A stretch of DNA of 7,895 nucleotides, taken from NCBI GenBank assembly GCA_003022005.1, contig PXRQ01000023.1:1-7895 (forward strand), written 5' to 3'. The notes beneath the pieces were generated by a model. That model saw only the letters and a list, made by a program, of their open reading frames with translations, did not search any database and was not told the origin of the DNA. The position numbers were made by a program, and so were the translations under genes. Shown one piece after another: positions 1 through 6,112 of the stretch. Positions within the stretch are counted from its first letter, which is position 1, and every line of letters begins with the position of its first letter. Origin of the DNA: Halobacteriales archaeon QS_5_70_15 (GTDB taxonomy: Archaea; Halobacteriota; Halobacteria; Halobacteriales; Haloarculaceae).

Positions 1-218
1 AGGCCGCAGCGAGCACAGCGAGCGAGGCCTCGGAGGGACGGGCCGTCCACCTGGGTCCGGGGGAACTGGTGGTGGTGCCCGCGGGCGTCGAACACCGTCC
101 CGTCGCCGACGGAACGGCCGAGATACTGCTGTTCGAGCGGACCGCGACACGGAACACGGGCGACGTCGAGGACGAGCGGACGGTCGAGGCGAGGCGGCTG
201 GGGGAGGGGGACTCGTAG
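1..218 (+). CDS. Cupin-domain protein, C-terminal part (5' end outside window)
   Basis: The frame that begins at base 3 is open to the TAG at 216-218 and gives about 71 residues. The stretch LGPGELVVVPAGVEHRPVAD is the second conserved cupin motif (G-x5-P-x-G-x2-H), with the metal-binding His in VEHRP. It is followed by ILLFERTATRNTGDVEDERT, close to the end of small haloarchaeal Cupin_2 proteins. Such proteins are single beta-barrels of about 110-120 residues of mostly unknown substrate, so about half is visible here. The first visible residues (AAASTASEASEGR) are odd: they are encoded by a GCAGCGAGCACAGCGAGCGAG-type low-complexity tract and sit where the family normally has a short loop before the barrel strand. 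Family is confident; substrate cannot be told. Confidence 0.85.
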   Translation, partial: AAASTASEASEGRAVHLGPGELVVVPAGVEHRPVADGTAEILLFERTATRNTGDVEDERTVEARRLGEGDS

Positions 219-312
219 CGGGCGGTCGGTCGGTAACACGGAGAGCGTGTCCGCGATCCGGGGTGACCGCCGCCGGACGGCCGGGGCGTGGTCCATGCCG
301 ACCGTCCGTACG

Positions 313-320
313 TTCAAGTC
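313..320 (+). promoter_or_regulatory. Probable TATA-like box of the TctA-type gene
   Basis: The sequence GTTCAAGT lies 25-32 bases before the ATG at 345 and is the AT-richest stretch there. It resembles the TTCAA/TTTAA boxes of leaderless haloarchaeal genes. The leader between it and the ATG holds a short inverted repeat, GGGGA (327-331) and TCCCC (337-341), and no Shine-Dalgarno match. Confidence 0.4.
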
Positions 321-344
321 ACATCGGGGGACCACCTCCCCGCT

Positions 345-1598
345 ATGGTCCTGGTTCCCGTCGCGGTCCCGCGGAGGCTCGCACTCGCTCCCGAGGCGAC
401 GCTGGCGACCCTCGGGTTCGTCCTCGGCGGCGTGGCGCTCGGGACCTGTTCGGGGCTCGTCCCGGGGCTCCACGCGAACAACGTGGCGCTCCTGCTCGCG
501 GCCGTCGCCGCCGACGTCCCGGGGCCGCCGCGGCTCGTCGGCGCGGCAGTCCTCGCCGCCGGGGTGGTCCACACGTTCCTCGACGTGGTACCCGCGCTCG
601 CGCTCGGGGTTCCCGACCCGTCGATGGCGGCGACCGCCCTCCCGGGCCACCGGCTCGTCCTCGAGGGTCGAGGACGGGAGGCGATCAGGCTCTCGGCGCT
701 CGGGAGCGGCCTGGCCGTCCTGCTCGCGGTGCCGCTCGCGCTCCCGGTGACCGGCGCGATGGTCGCCGTCTACCCGACCCTCCGGGCGCACCTGCCGCTC
801 GCACTCGCCCTCGTGGCGCTCCTGCTCGTCGTCACCGAGCGCGGGCGGCTCGCGATGGCCGGCGGGGTGGTGGCCCTCTGTCTCGCGGGGGCGCTCGGCT
901 GGGCGACGCTCGACCTCGACCCGGCCGCGCCGCTCGCGGCGGGCGGAACCCTCGCCCCGCTGTTCGCCGGGCTGTTCGGCGCGCCGGTGCTCGTCGAGTC
1001 GATGGGCGGTGGCGGGGTCCCGCCACAGGACGACGCGACGGTGACCCTCCCCGGGCGGGCGGTCGGCGGGCTCGGGTTCGTGGGCACCCTCTCCGGCGCC
1101 GTCGTCGGGTACGTCCCCGGCGTCTCCGCGGCGGTGGCCGCGACGGTCTCCCTGCTCGCGGTGCCGGGGCGCCACGGCGCTCGCGGGTTCCTCGTCGCCA
1201 CCAGCGGGGTCAACACCGCGAACACCGTGTTCGCGCTGTTCGCCCTCGTCGCGCTCGGGTCGCCCCGGACCGGCGTGCTCGTGGCGTTCGAGCGGTCCGG
1301 CGCGCCGACCGACCTCCCGCTCCTGCTCCCGGCGGTGGCGCTCGCCGCCGTCGCGGGGTTCTGTCTCGTCCTCCTCGTCGGCGACCGCTACCTCGACCTC
1401 GTGGGTCGGCTCGACAACACTCGACTGGCCGCGGGCGTCCTCTGCCTGCTCGCGGTCGTCTCGCTACTGTTCGCGGGAGCGGTCGGTGTCATCGTGTTCG
1501 CCGTGGCCTCGCTGGTGGGGCTGGTCCCGGCGAGGTTCGGCGCGCGGCGGGTCCACCTGATGGGGGTGTTGATCGGACCGCTCGCCCTCGGCGCGTAG
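345..1598 (+). CDS. TctA/DUF112-family membrane permease
   Basis: A 417-residue, very hydrophobic protein with about ten or more membrane segments. Two related halves are visible: GLVPGLHANN at residues 37-46 and a second GTLSGAVVGYVPGVSAA element at about 247-263. The paired G-x-x-PG signature is typical of the TctA family (PF01970), whose archaeal branch was formerly DUF112. Bacterial TctA is the large permease of tripartite tricarboxylate transporters and works with TctB and a periplasmic binding protein TctC; neither is next to this gene, as is usual for the stand-alone archaeal members, so the substrate is unknown. I chose the ATG at 345 over an in-frame ATG at 288 because the extra 19 residues are polar and unlike the family, and because a TATA-like box sits about 27 bases before 345. 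It ends 16 bases from the convergent corA remnant. Family is fairly sure; transport of organic acids is inference only. Confidence 0.8.
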   Translation: MVLVPVAVPRRLALAPEATLATLGFVLGGVALGTCSGLVPGLHANNVALLLAAVAADVPGPPRLVGAAVLAAGVVHTFLDVVPALALGVPDPSMAATALPGHRLVLEGRGREAIRLSALGSGLAVLLAVPLALPVTGAMVAVYPTLRAHLPLALALVALLLVVTERGRLAMAGGVVALCLAGALGWATLDLDPAAPLAAGGTLAPLFAGLFGAPVLVESMGGGGVPPQDDATVTLPGRAVGGLGFVGTLSGAVVGYVPGVSAAVAATVSLLAVPGRHGARGFLVATSGVNTANTVFALFALVALGSPRTGVLVAFERSGAPTDLPLLLPAVALAAVAGFCLVLLVGDRYLDLVGRLDNTRLAAGVLCLLAVVSLLFAGAVGVIVFAVASLVGLVPARFGARRVHLMGVLIGPLALGA

Positions 1599-1614
1599 GC
1601 GGCCCCCCGTCGGG

Positions 1615-2607
1615 TCACAGGTAGCCCCGCTGCCGGAAGTGCAGCAGCATGACGGCGGCCACCCCGAGGATCCCGAGCATCACGGCCGGGTAGCCGAACG
1701 TCCGGCCGAGTTCGGGCATGTTGTACGGCGAATAGGCGAAGTTCATCCCGTAGATCCCGACGACGAACGTCAACGGGAGGAAGATCGTCGCGATGACGGT
1801 CAGCACCTTCATGACCTCGTTGGTCGACTGGGTGGCGGTGTTGAGGTAGATGGCCCGCGCGCCGCGGGCGAGGTCGGGGCGCCGGCCACGCGATCTTCCG
1901 GAACGCGAGGAGGTCCCGCCGGACCGAGTTGATCCCATCCAGGATCGCGATGTCGGTCGACTCGGTGACCGGCTCCTCGATGACCTCGATCGTGTCCCGA
2001 TGGCGTCGAGTATCTCGACGTACTCGTCGACGAGGACGTCGACGATACGGTAGGCAGTGAAATCCGGACCCCGCTCGAGCAGTCGCTCGTCGCCGCGCTC
2101 GACGGCCCGCCAGACCCGCGCGACGGCGTCGGCCCGGGAACCCGAGAGCGTGACCACCCAGTCCTAGCCGAAGACGACCCCGACCGACTCGGTCCGGACC
2201 TCCTCGTCGAAGGTCCCCTCGCCCTTTCGCGGTTCGGCGTCCTCGACCAGGGTGAAGGTGTAGTCGGCGAACTCCTCGGCCTTCGGGCGGACGTCGCTCC
2301 TGACGTCCTCGACGATGAGGGGGTGGATGCCGAAGGCCTCGGCGACCCGTTCGAACCCCCCGTCGGTCGCCTCCGTGACCCGCACCCAGGTCGTCCCGGT
2401 GGCGGCCTTCGCGGCCCGGAGCGCCTCCGGCCCGTCGTCGTCCGCGGTTGCACGGCCGATCCCGACGGCGAACAGCGCGATACCGACCGTCGCGCCCGTC
2501 ACGGCGAACGAGCGTCCCGGGTAAACCGCGACGGTGCCGATGACGTAGCCGAGCGCCCCGAGGACAACCAGGGCGACGCCCGCAACCAGCGGTGCGTTCG
2601 GTCGCAT
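1615..2607 (-). pseudogene. corA: corA-type Mg2+/Co2+ transporter, degraded
   Basis: CorA is a homopentameric magnesium channel with a cytoplasmic N-terminal domain and two C-terminal membrane helices. Family signatures are strong: AFGIHPLIVEDV and VRPKAEEFADYTF in the N-terminal domain, STNEVMKVLTVIATIFLPLTFVVGIYGMNF with the pore motif GMN, and a second helix ending in a basic tail (RQRGYL). The gene is broken at several points. A TAG at 2166-2164 falls in frame between VGVVFG and DWVVTLSGS, which are continuous in the family. After LDAIG, near 1996/1997, one base is missing and the expected IEVIEEPVTESTDIAILDGI continues in another frame. Near 1873-1885 the conserved AFRKIAWP jumps straight to DLARGARAIYLNT, omitting about 40 residues including the usual YFRDVYDH segment, and this restores the original frame. 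The N-terminus is joined to an unrelated membrane segment. The surrounding codons still encode conserved residues, so decay looks recent. A full-length pentamer channel cannot be made. Confidence 0.85.
2164..2607 (-). CDS. Surviving open frame: small two-helix membrane protein fused to CorA N-terminal fragment
   Basis: This is the translatable 147-codon piece upstream of the amber codon. Residues 1-55 contain two hydrophobic segments (about 6-26 and 36-53) linked by VYPGRSFAVTGATVG, resembling small two-helix haloarchaeal membrane proteins of unknown function. From about residue 60 (GPEALRAAKAATGTTWVRV) it is the cytoplasmic domain of CorA without its normal first residues. I picked the ATG at 2607 because a TGAAAAG box (2631-2637) lies 24-30 bases upstream; longer in-frame starts at 2625 and 2694 add proline/glycine-rich sequence with no family look. 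If made, the product would be a membrane-anchored CorA fragment without the pore. It may instead be a relic of a deletion joining two adjacent genes. I do not assign it a function. Confidence 0.4.
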   Translation of the reverse strand: MRPNAPLVAGVALVVLGALGYVIGTVAVYPGRSFAVTGATVGIALFAVGIGRATADDDGPEALRAAKAATGTTWVRVTEATDGGFERVAEAFGIHPLIVEDVRSDVRPKAEEFADYTFTLVEDAEPRKGEGTFDEEVRTESVGVVFG

Positions 2608-2630
2608 ACCACCCGTGGGTCCCATGGGAG

Positions 2631-2637
2631 TGAAAAG
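2631..2637 (-). promoter_or_regulatory. Probable TATA-like box of the CorA-fusion frame
   Basis: Read on the minus strand the sequence is CTTTTCA, 24-30 bases before the ATG at 2607. It lies inside TGGGAGTGAAAAGGGG (plus strand, 2625-2640), which nearly matches TGGGACTGAAAGGGG at 6745-6759, so the box is part of a sequence type found twice in this window. Confidence 0.45.
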
Positions 2638-2692
2638 GGGAGCTCCGTTCCCGGGGGGGTGTCGTCCGTCCCGCGCCCCGTGCCCGAGGTTC

Positions 2693-2851
2693 ACACGGCC
2701 GTGCGTAGCGATCTACCGGTGATCGCCCGGTCGGACCCGGCGATCATCGCGGACTACGCACGACCGTCCCATACGGATTATCGTAGTCTTTTACCGCCGA
2801 TCACGGAGTCCGTTCGAGTGATCGGCGGTAGATCGTTACAACGATCCGTAT
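2693..2851. repeat. Cluster of four degenerate ~34-bp motifs forming two adjacent palindromes
   Basis: Four copies of one motif fill this gap: minus strand 2726-2693, plus 2740-2769, minus 2804-2771, and plus 2818-2851. Read in its own direction the motif runs GATC, then CGGTA, then TAC, then CCGT near the end. The second pair shares 26 of 34 positions, including a perfect 13-bp inverted repeat (TACCGCCGATCAC at 2792-2804 with its complement at 2818-2830) and perfect 8-bp outer arms (ATACGGAT at 2771-2778, ATCCGTAT at 2844-2851). The first pair has 8-bp arms GTGCGTAG (2701-2708) and CTACGCAC (2754-2761) around a tight dyad centred on 2733 (TGATCGCC 2720-2727, GGCGATCA 2739-2746). A 13-of-14 match also links 2705-2718 with 2826-2839 in inverted order. 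The last copy ends on the lipoprotein stop codon. Whether it acts as DNA (operator, mobile end) or RNA cannot be told from one sequence. Confidence 0.7.
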
Positions 2852-3501
2852 CAGTCCCCGGTCTCGTGCTCGATGCCCCGCAACATCGTCTCGACCCGGG
2901 CCCGCTCGCCGTCGAGGCGTGCGGGGTAGACGCCGATGGCCACCACGAAATCATCGCCGTGGCGGAATTTCGCCACGTGGAGCGCGAGGTCGACCTCCGT
3001 GTCGGCGACGGTCGTGGTCGCGTCGAACCGCGAGACCGTCCGTCCCTCGCCGAGTATCTCGACCGTGCCGTTGCCCGCGAACGACACGTCCTCGATGGAG
3101 TCGTACTGGGACTGGAGGCGGGTCGCCAGTTCGCGGTCGGAGAGCTCGCCGACGGGGTTGAACGTTCGACCGGCGATCTCGACCGCGGGCGTGGACATGA
3201 CGGTGACCCGGGCGAAGGGCTCGCTGCCGTGCGGACCCAGTTCGACCGCCCGCTGGTAGCTCGCGACGTGGTTCGTCACCGAGACGTTCCGCGTCTCGCC
3301 GGCGACGGTGAACGACCGGTTCCGTTCCACCGGCTCGACCCGGACCGCCTCGTAGCCGGCCTCCGACCGGGCGTCGTCGGCCACCGCGACGGGTTCGGAC
3401 TCGAACGCGAGCGACTCTTCCCCCGTCAGGAGGCCCACACACCCGGCGCTCAGGACGAGGAGGGCGAACGCCAGACCCGCGAGGACTCGTCGGTGATGCA
3501 C
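2851..3501 (-). CDS. Haloarchaeal lipoprotein, DUF6517-like
   Basis: A 216-residue secreted protein anchored by a lipid-modified cysteine. From the chosen start the N-terminus is MHHRRVLAGLAFALLVLSAGC: a basic twin-arginine n-region, a hydrophobic core and a lipobox ending at Cys21. Haloarchaeal lipoproteins with RR are often Tat exported, which is inference here. The mature part is acidic and beta-rich, with VEPVERNRSFTVAGETRNVSVTNHVASYQR, TFNPVGELSDRELATRLQSQYD and a final VAIGVYPARLDGERARVETMLRGIEH. This fits my recollection of the haloarchaeal DUF6517 family, whose role is unknown. I prefer the GTG at 3501 over the ATG at 3528: the latter lies within a good TATA-like box (GGCTTATG) that is 25-32 bases before 3501, and the extra nine residues add nothing to the signal peptide. 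It follows cysS in the same direction with its own promoter. Its stop codon touches the palindrome cluster at 2693-2851. Confidence 0.75.
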   Translation of the reverse strand: MHHRRVLAGLAFALLVLSAGCVGLLTGEESLAFESEPVAVADDARSEAGYEAVRVEPVERNRSFTVAGETRNVSVTNHVASYQRAVELGPHGSEPFARVTVMSTPAVEIAGRTFNPVGELSDRELATRLQSQYDSIEDVSFAGNGTVEILGEGRTVSRFDATTTVADTEVDLALHVAKFRHGDDFVVAIGVYPARLDGERARVETMLRGIEHETGD

Positions 3502-3525
3502 GGTCCGGGCTACAGGCGACCCCCG

Positions 3526-3533
3526 CATAAGCC
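3526..3533 (-). promoter_or_regulatory. Probable TATA-like box of the lipoprotein gene
   Basis: On the minus strand this reads GGCTTATG, 25-32 bases before the GTG at 3501 and within the cysS-lipoprotein gap of 79 bases. It supports a leaderless transcript and decides the GTG start. Confidence 0.5.
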
Positions 3534-3580
3534 TCGTGGCCGACTCGTCCGTGGAGTCTCCCGGTTAGCCGTCCGGAGCC

Positions 3581-5068
3581 TCAGAGCCGGTAGGTCGGTC
3601 CCTCGTCGGTGTCCTGCACCTCGATACCGAGCGCCTCCAGGTCGTCGCGGATCCGGTCGCCGAGGTCGTAGTTGCCGGCCTCCCGCTCGCGCTCGCGCAC
3701 GCTCAGTAGGAGCTCCACGAGGTCACCGACCAGTACCTCCCCCTCGGCGTCGCCCGCGAAGGCGAACCCGAGGACGTCCCCGCCGAGTTCCTCGAACGCC
3801 TCGACCGCGCGGCGGAGCCCGCGGTAGTCGTACGCCCCCCGGCCGTCCACGTGGCGGTTGACCGCCCCCGCGAGGTCGAGCAGGGCCGCCAGCGCCTCGC
3901 GGGTGTTGAAGTCGTCGTTCATCGCCGCCTCGAAGCGGTCGCGGACGTCCCCGACCGCCCCGCGGAGGTCGGCGTCCTCGACCTTCGCGTACGCCTCCGT
4001 GGAGTCGAGTGCCCCGACGGCGGCGTCGTACCCCCGCTCTATGCGCTCCCAGCGCTCCTCGGCCTCCTCGATGGCCCCCTCGCCGTAGGACTGCCGGGCG
4101 TTGTACCGCGCCGTGAGGAAGAACGACCGGAGGACGTTCGGCCCGAGTTCGCGCAGGGCGTCCTTCGCGTAGAAGTAGTTCCCGAGCGAGGTAGACATCT
4201 TCTCCCCGCCGGTCTCGAGCAACGCGGTGTGGAGCCAGTACCGGGCGAACGTCCGGCCGGTCGCCGCCTCGCTCTGTGCGATCTCGTTCTCGTGGTGGGG
4301 GAAGACGAGGTCCCGACCCCCGGCGTGGACGTCGATGGTCGGCCCGAGGTGGGTCATGCTCATCGCCGAGCACTCGACGTGCCACCCCGGCCGGCCCTCC
4401 CCCCACGGCGAGTCCCACGTCTCGCCGGTCGGGGACTCCCCGGGATCGAGTTCGGGGGCCTCATCGCGTCGGTGCTCCTCGACTGCGTCGGGGGAGACGC
4501 CGCCGGCCTTCCAGAGCGCGAAGTCCTGCGGGTGGCGCTTCTCGCTCCGCTCGTCGGGGTCGCCCTGTGCCTCGACCTCCTCGAGCCGCTGGTTCGACAG
4601 CTCGCCGTACCCCCCAAACGTCGTCACGTCGAAGTAGACCGAGCCGTTCGACTCGTAGGCGTACCCCTCCTCGATCAGCGTCTCCGCGAGCTCGATGATC
4701 TCCGGGACGTGCTCGGAAACCCGGGGGTAGACCTCCGCGCGGAGCAGGTTCAGCCCGCGCATGTCCTCGACGACGCTCGCGGTGAAGTGGCGGGCGACCT
4801 CGGGTTCGGAGTCGCCGAGGTCCCCCTCGCCGACGCGGGCGACGATCTTCTCGTTCACGTCGGTGAAGTTCTCCACGTGACGGACCCCGTAGCCGAGGTG
4901 CTCGAGCCACCGGTGGATCACGTCGACGTGGACCCACGACCGGGCGTGACCGAGGTGCGCGTGGTCCGAGACCGTCAGGCCACAGTAGTAGAGGAGGACG
5001 TCGTCCGGATCCTGTGGCTCGAACGCCTCGCGCTCGCCCGTTCGCGTGTTCGTCACGCGGAGCGGCAT
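3581..5068 (-). CDS. cysS: Cysteinyl-tRNA synthetase
   Basis: Charges tRNA-Cys with cysteine using ATP, in the cytoplasm. The 495-residue protein is a complete class I synthetase. The HIGH-type motif is HLGH at 38-41, preceded by YYCGLTVSDHA. The KMSKS-type motif is KMSTS at 290-294. The catalytic zinc ligands expected for the family are all present: Cys29, Cys233 (in GWHVECSAM), His258 and Glu262 (in FPHHENEIAQ), with the same Cys-to-His spacing of 25 as in E. coli. Relative to E. coli CysRS there is an insertion of about 23 residues before Cys233 (acidic, SPDAVEEHRRDEAPELDPGES). The C-terminal part has a DALR-type helical domain (AAMNDDFNTREALAALLDLA) and a short end, EVQDTDEGPTYRL. The ATG at 5068 is chosen over one 20 codons upstream because MPLRVTNTRTGERE is the family's N-terminus and a TATA-like box lies at the right distance. 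Divergent from the membrane-protein gene at 5191. Confidence 0.97.
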   Translation of the reverse strand: MPLRVTNTRTGEREAFEPQDPDDVLLYYCGLTVSDHAHLGHARSWVHVDVIHRWLEHLGYGVRHVENFTDVNEKIVARVGEGDLGDSEPEVARHFTASVVEDMRGLNLLRAEVYPRVSEHVPEIIELAETLIEEGYAYESNGSVYFDVTTFGGYGELSNQRLEEVEAQGDPDERSEKRHPQDFALWKAGGVSPDAVEEHRRDEAPELDPGESPTGETWDSPWGEGRPGWHVECSAMSMTHLGPTIDVHAGGRDLVFPHHENEIAQSEAATGRTFARYWLHTALLETGGEKMSTSLGNYFYAKDALRELGPNVLRSFFLTARYNARQSYGEGAIEEAEERWERIERGYDAAVGALDSTEAYAKVEDADLRGAVGDVRDRFEAAMNDDFNTREALAALLDLAGAVNRHVDGRGAYDYRGLRRAVEAFEELGGDVLGFAFAGDAEGEVLVGDLVELLLSVREREREAGNYDLGDRIRDDLEALGIEVQDTDEGPTYRL

Positions 5069-5090
5069 GGACGGGGCTACTCGTGGGGGG

Positions 5091-5100
5091 CGTTTGAACT
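5091..5100 (-). promoter_or_regulatory. Probable TATA-like box of cysS
   Basis: The minus strand reads AGTTCAAACG, 23-32 bases before the cysS ATG at 5068. It is followed by GC-rich sequence without a Shine-Dalgarno match, which fits a leaderless transcript. Confidence 0.55.
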
Positions 5101-5131
5101 CGTCGGAAGCCGGTCGGACGGTCTCCACCGG

Positions 5132-5148
5132 CCGTCGGCGGCCGACGG
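5132..5148. promoter_or_regulatory. 17-bp palindrome between divergent promoters
   Basis: CCGTCGGC (5132-5139) and GCCGACGG (5141-5148) are perfect complements around one central base. The site lies between the cysS box (5091-5100) and the box at 5161-5167, ending 12 bases before the latter. That position would suit an operator or activator site, but GC-rich palindromes also arise by chance in this DNA. Confidence 0.3.
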
Positions 5149-5160
5149 ACGCCGGGATGG

Positions 5161-5167
5161 TTTTACG
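5161..5167 (+). promoter_or_regulatory. Probable TATA-like box of the DUF6498-like gene
   Basis: TTTTACG lies 24-30 bases before the ATG at 5191 and is one of the clearest AT-rich boxes in the window. No Shine-Dalgarno site is seen before the ATG, consistent with a leaderless transcript. Confidence 0.6.
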
Positions 5168-5190
5168 AAGGGCGACGTACAGGGACCCTC

Positions 5191-5859
5191 ATGTACCGGT
5201 CGTGGCCGGGGTCGCGGGTGGCTGCCGCCGGGCTGATCCTCGCCAACGCCGTTCCGCTGGTGGGCGTCGCCGCGTTCGGGTGGGACCTGCACTCGCTGCT
5301 GGTGGTCTACTGGCTGGAGAGCGGCGCCGTCGGCGTCGCGACCGTGGCGAAGATCCGTCGCGCCGAGGGCGACGACGGCCAACGACTGCCGTCGATCCAG
5401 TTCGACGGACGGTCGATCGACTGGTTCGTGGGACGGGGGAACCTGTTGGTCGCCGGGGTCTTCGTCGTCCACTACGGTCTGTTCTGGTTCGTCCACGGCG
5501 TGTTCGTCCTGTTCTTCCCCCTCTTTTTCCCCGACCTGGACCCGGCGTCGCCGGCCGTGGTGGCCGTTGCGGCTGTCGGGCTCGCCGCCTACCACGCCGT
5601 CTCGTACCGGGCCAACTACATCGAGGCCGGGGAGTACGAGCGGACCGGACCGGTGACGCTGATGACCCAGCCGTACCGCCGGGTGTTCGTCCTCCACCTG
5701 ACGGTCGTGCTCGGCGCGTTCGGCGTCGCCGGGCTCGGCGCCCCGATCGGCGCCCTGATCGTGATGGTGCTGGTGAAGACCGCCCTCGACCTGTGGGGGC
5801 ACTGGAAGGAGCACGAGCGCGCACGGCGCCGCCCCCCGTCGAATCCCACGGCGGAGTAG
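5191..5859 (+). CDS. DUF6498-like multi-helix membrane protein
   Basis: A 222-residue integral membrane protein with roughly five hydrophobic segments at about 11-29, 35-53, 84-112, 120-138 and 165-195. Notable residues sit in or beside the helices: VVYWLESGAVG (38-48), VHYGLFWFVHG (93-103), SYRANYIEAGEYER (138-151), MTQPYRRVFVLHL (158-170) and the C-terminal DLWGHWKEHERARR (200-213). This fits, to my recollection, the DUF6498 family common in haloarchaea, which has no known function; the repeated histidines and the YWLE motif could bind a metal or heme, but that is speculation. A soluble loop (54-80) separates helices 2 and 3. The start is set by the ATG 24-30 bases after TTTTACG. It has no co-directional neighbour close by and is divergent from cysS, so it is probably a single-gene unit. 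Confidence 0.75.
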   Translation: MYRSWPGSRVAAAGLILANAVPLVGVAAFGWDLHSLLVVYWLESGAVGVATVAKIRRAEGDDGQRLPSIQFDGRSIDWFVGRGNLLVAGVFVVHYGLFWFVHGVFVLFFPLFFPDLDPASPAVVAVAAVGLAAYHAVSYRANYIEAGEYERTGPVTLMTQPYRRVFVLHLTVVLGAFGVAGLGAPIGALIVMVLVKTALDLWGHWKEHERARRRPPSNPTAE

Positions 5860-6112
5860 TCCCGCGCCGACGCCATCCGTCCCCGGTCCACCCCGTACGG
5901 CGATGCACGTGGGGGACGCCGAGGGAAAGGGCGGCCGTCGACGGCGCGGAGACGGGGCTTCCGGGACGGGGAACGCGCGCCGGTTTCCGCGGATGGCGCC
6001 GGAGCGTTCGAGCGACTTCGGTCCGACACGACCCGAGCAGCGGACGCGAGACCTGCTCGTCCCGTCCCCGGGGACGGTCTCGAGCACGGATTCGAGCCCT
6101 TCGGATCCCCCT
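5860..6112. other. Convergent intergenic region, no gene seen
   Basis: This lies between the stops of two convergent genes. All frames that cross it are arginine/proline/serine-rich shadows without conserved features. No tRNA-like fold was found. It holds a perfect 16-bp palindrome, CCGTCCCCGGGGACGG (6062-6077), that could form a hairpin near the 3' end of either transcript, but there is no T-run beside it. Confidence 0.4.
6062..6077. repeat. Perfect 16-bp GC palindrome
   Basis: Two 8-base arms (CCGTCCCC and GGGGACGG) with no spacer, 36 bases past the stop of the DUF7523-like gene. It might affect transcript ends, but lacks the T-rich tract of archaeal intrinsic terminators. Confidence 0.3.

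Noticed and set aside
263..1624. Plus-strand open frame of 453 codons overlapping the permease
   Set aside because: It is dominated by Arg, Gly, Ala and Pro with no domain, while the overlapping frame encodes a clear TctA protein.
2164..2166. TAG read as pyrrolysine or another recoded residue
   Set aside because: A frameshift and a large deletion in the same gene point to decay, and haloarchaea are not known to me to use pyrrolysine.
2792..2830. 13-bp hairpin as intrinsic terminator of the lipoprotein gene
   Set aside because: The minus strand after the stem reads AAAAG, not a T-run, and the hairpin is part of a larger four-copy pattern.
2693..2851. Palindrome cluster as an Orc/Cdc6 origin
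   Set aside because: I see no match to the G-rich ORB consensus, no AT-rich unwinding tract and no orc/cdc6 gene in the window.
2323..3861. Long plus-strand open frame of 512 codons
   Set aside because: It runs opposite corA, the lipoprotein and cysS, is arginine/proline-rich and matches no family; it is a GC-driven antisense frame.
3851..5236. Plus-strand open frame opposite cysS
   Set aside because: Its sequence is the complement of conserved CysRS codons and has no family features of its own.
6060..6112. tRNA-like string (ATTCGAGCCC and nearby)
   Set aside because: No cloverleaf with matching acceptor, D and anticodon arms could be drawn on either strand.
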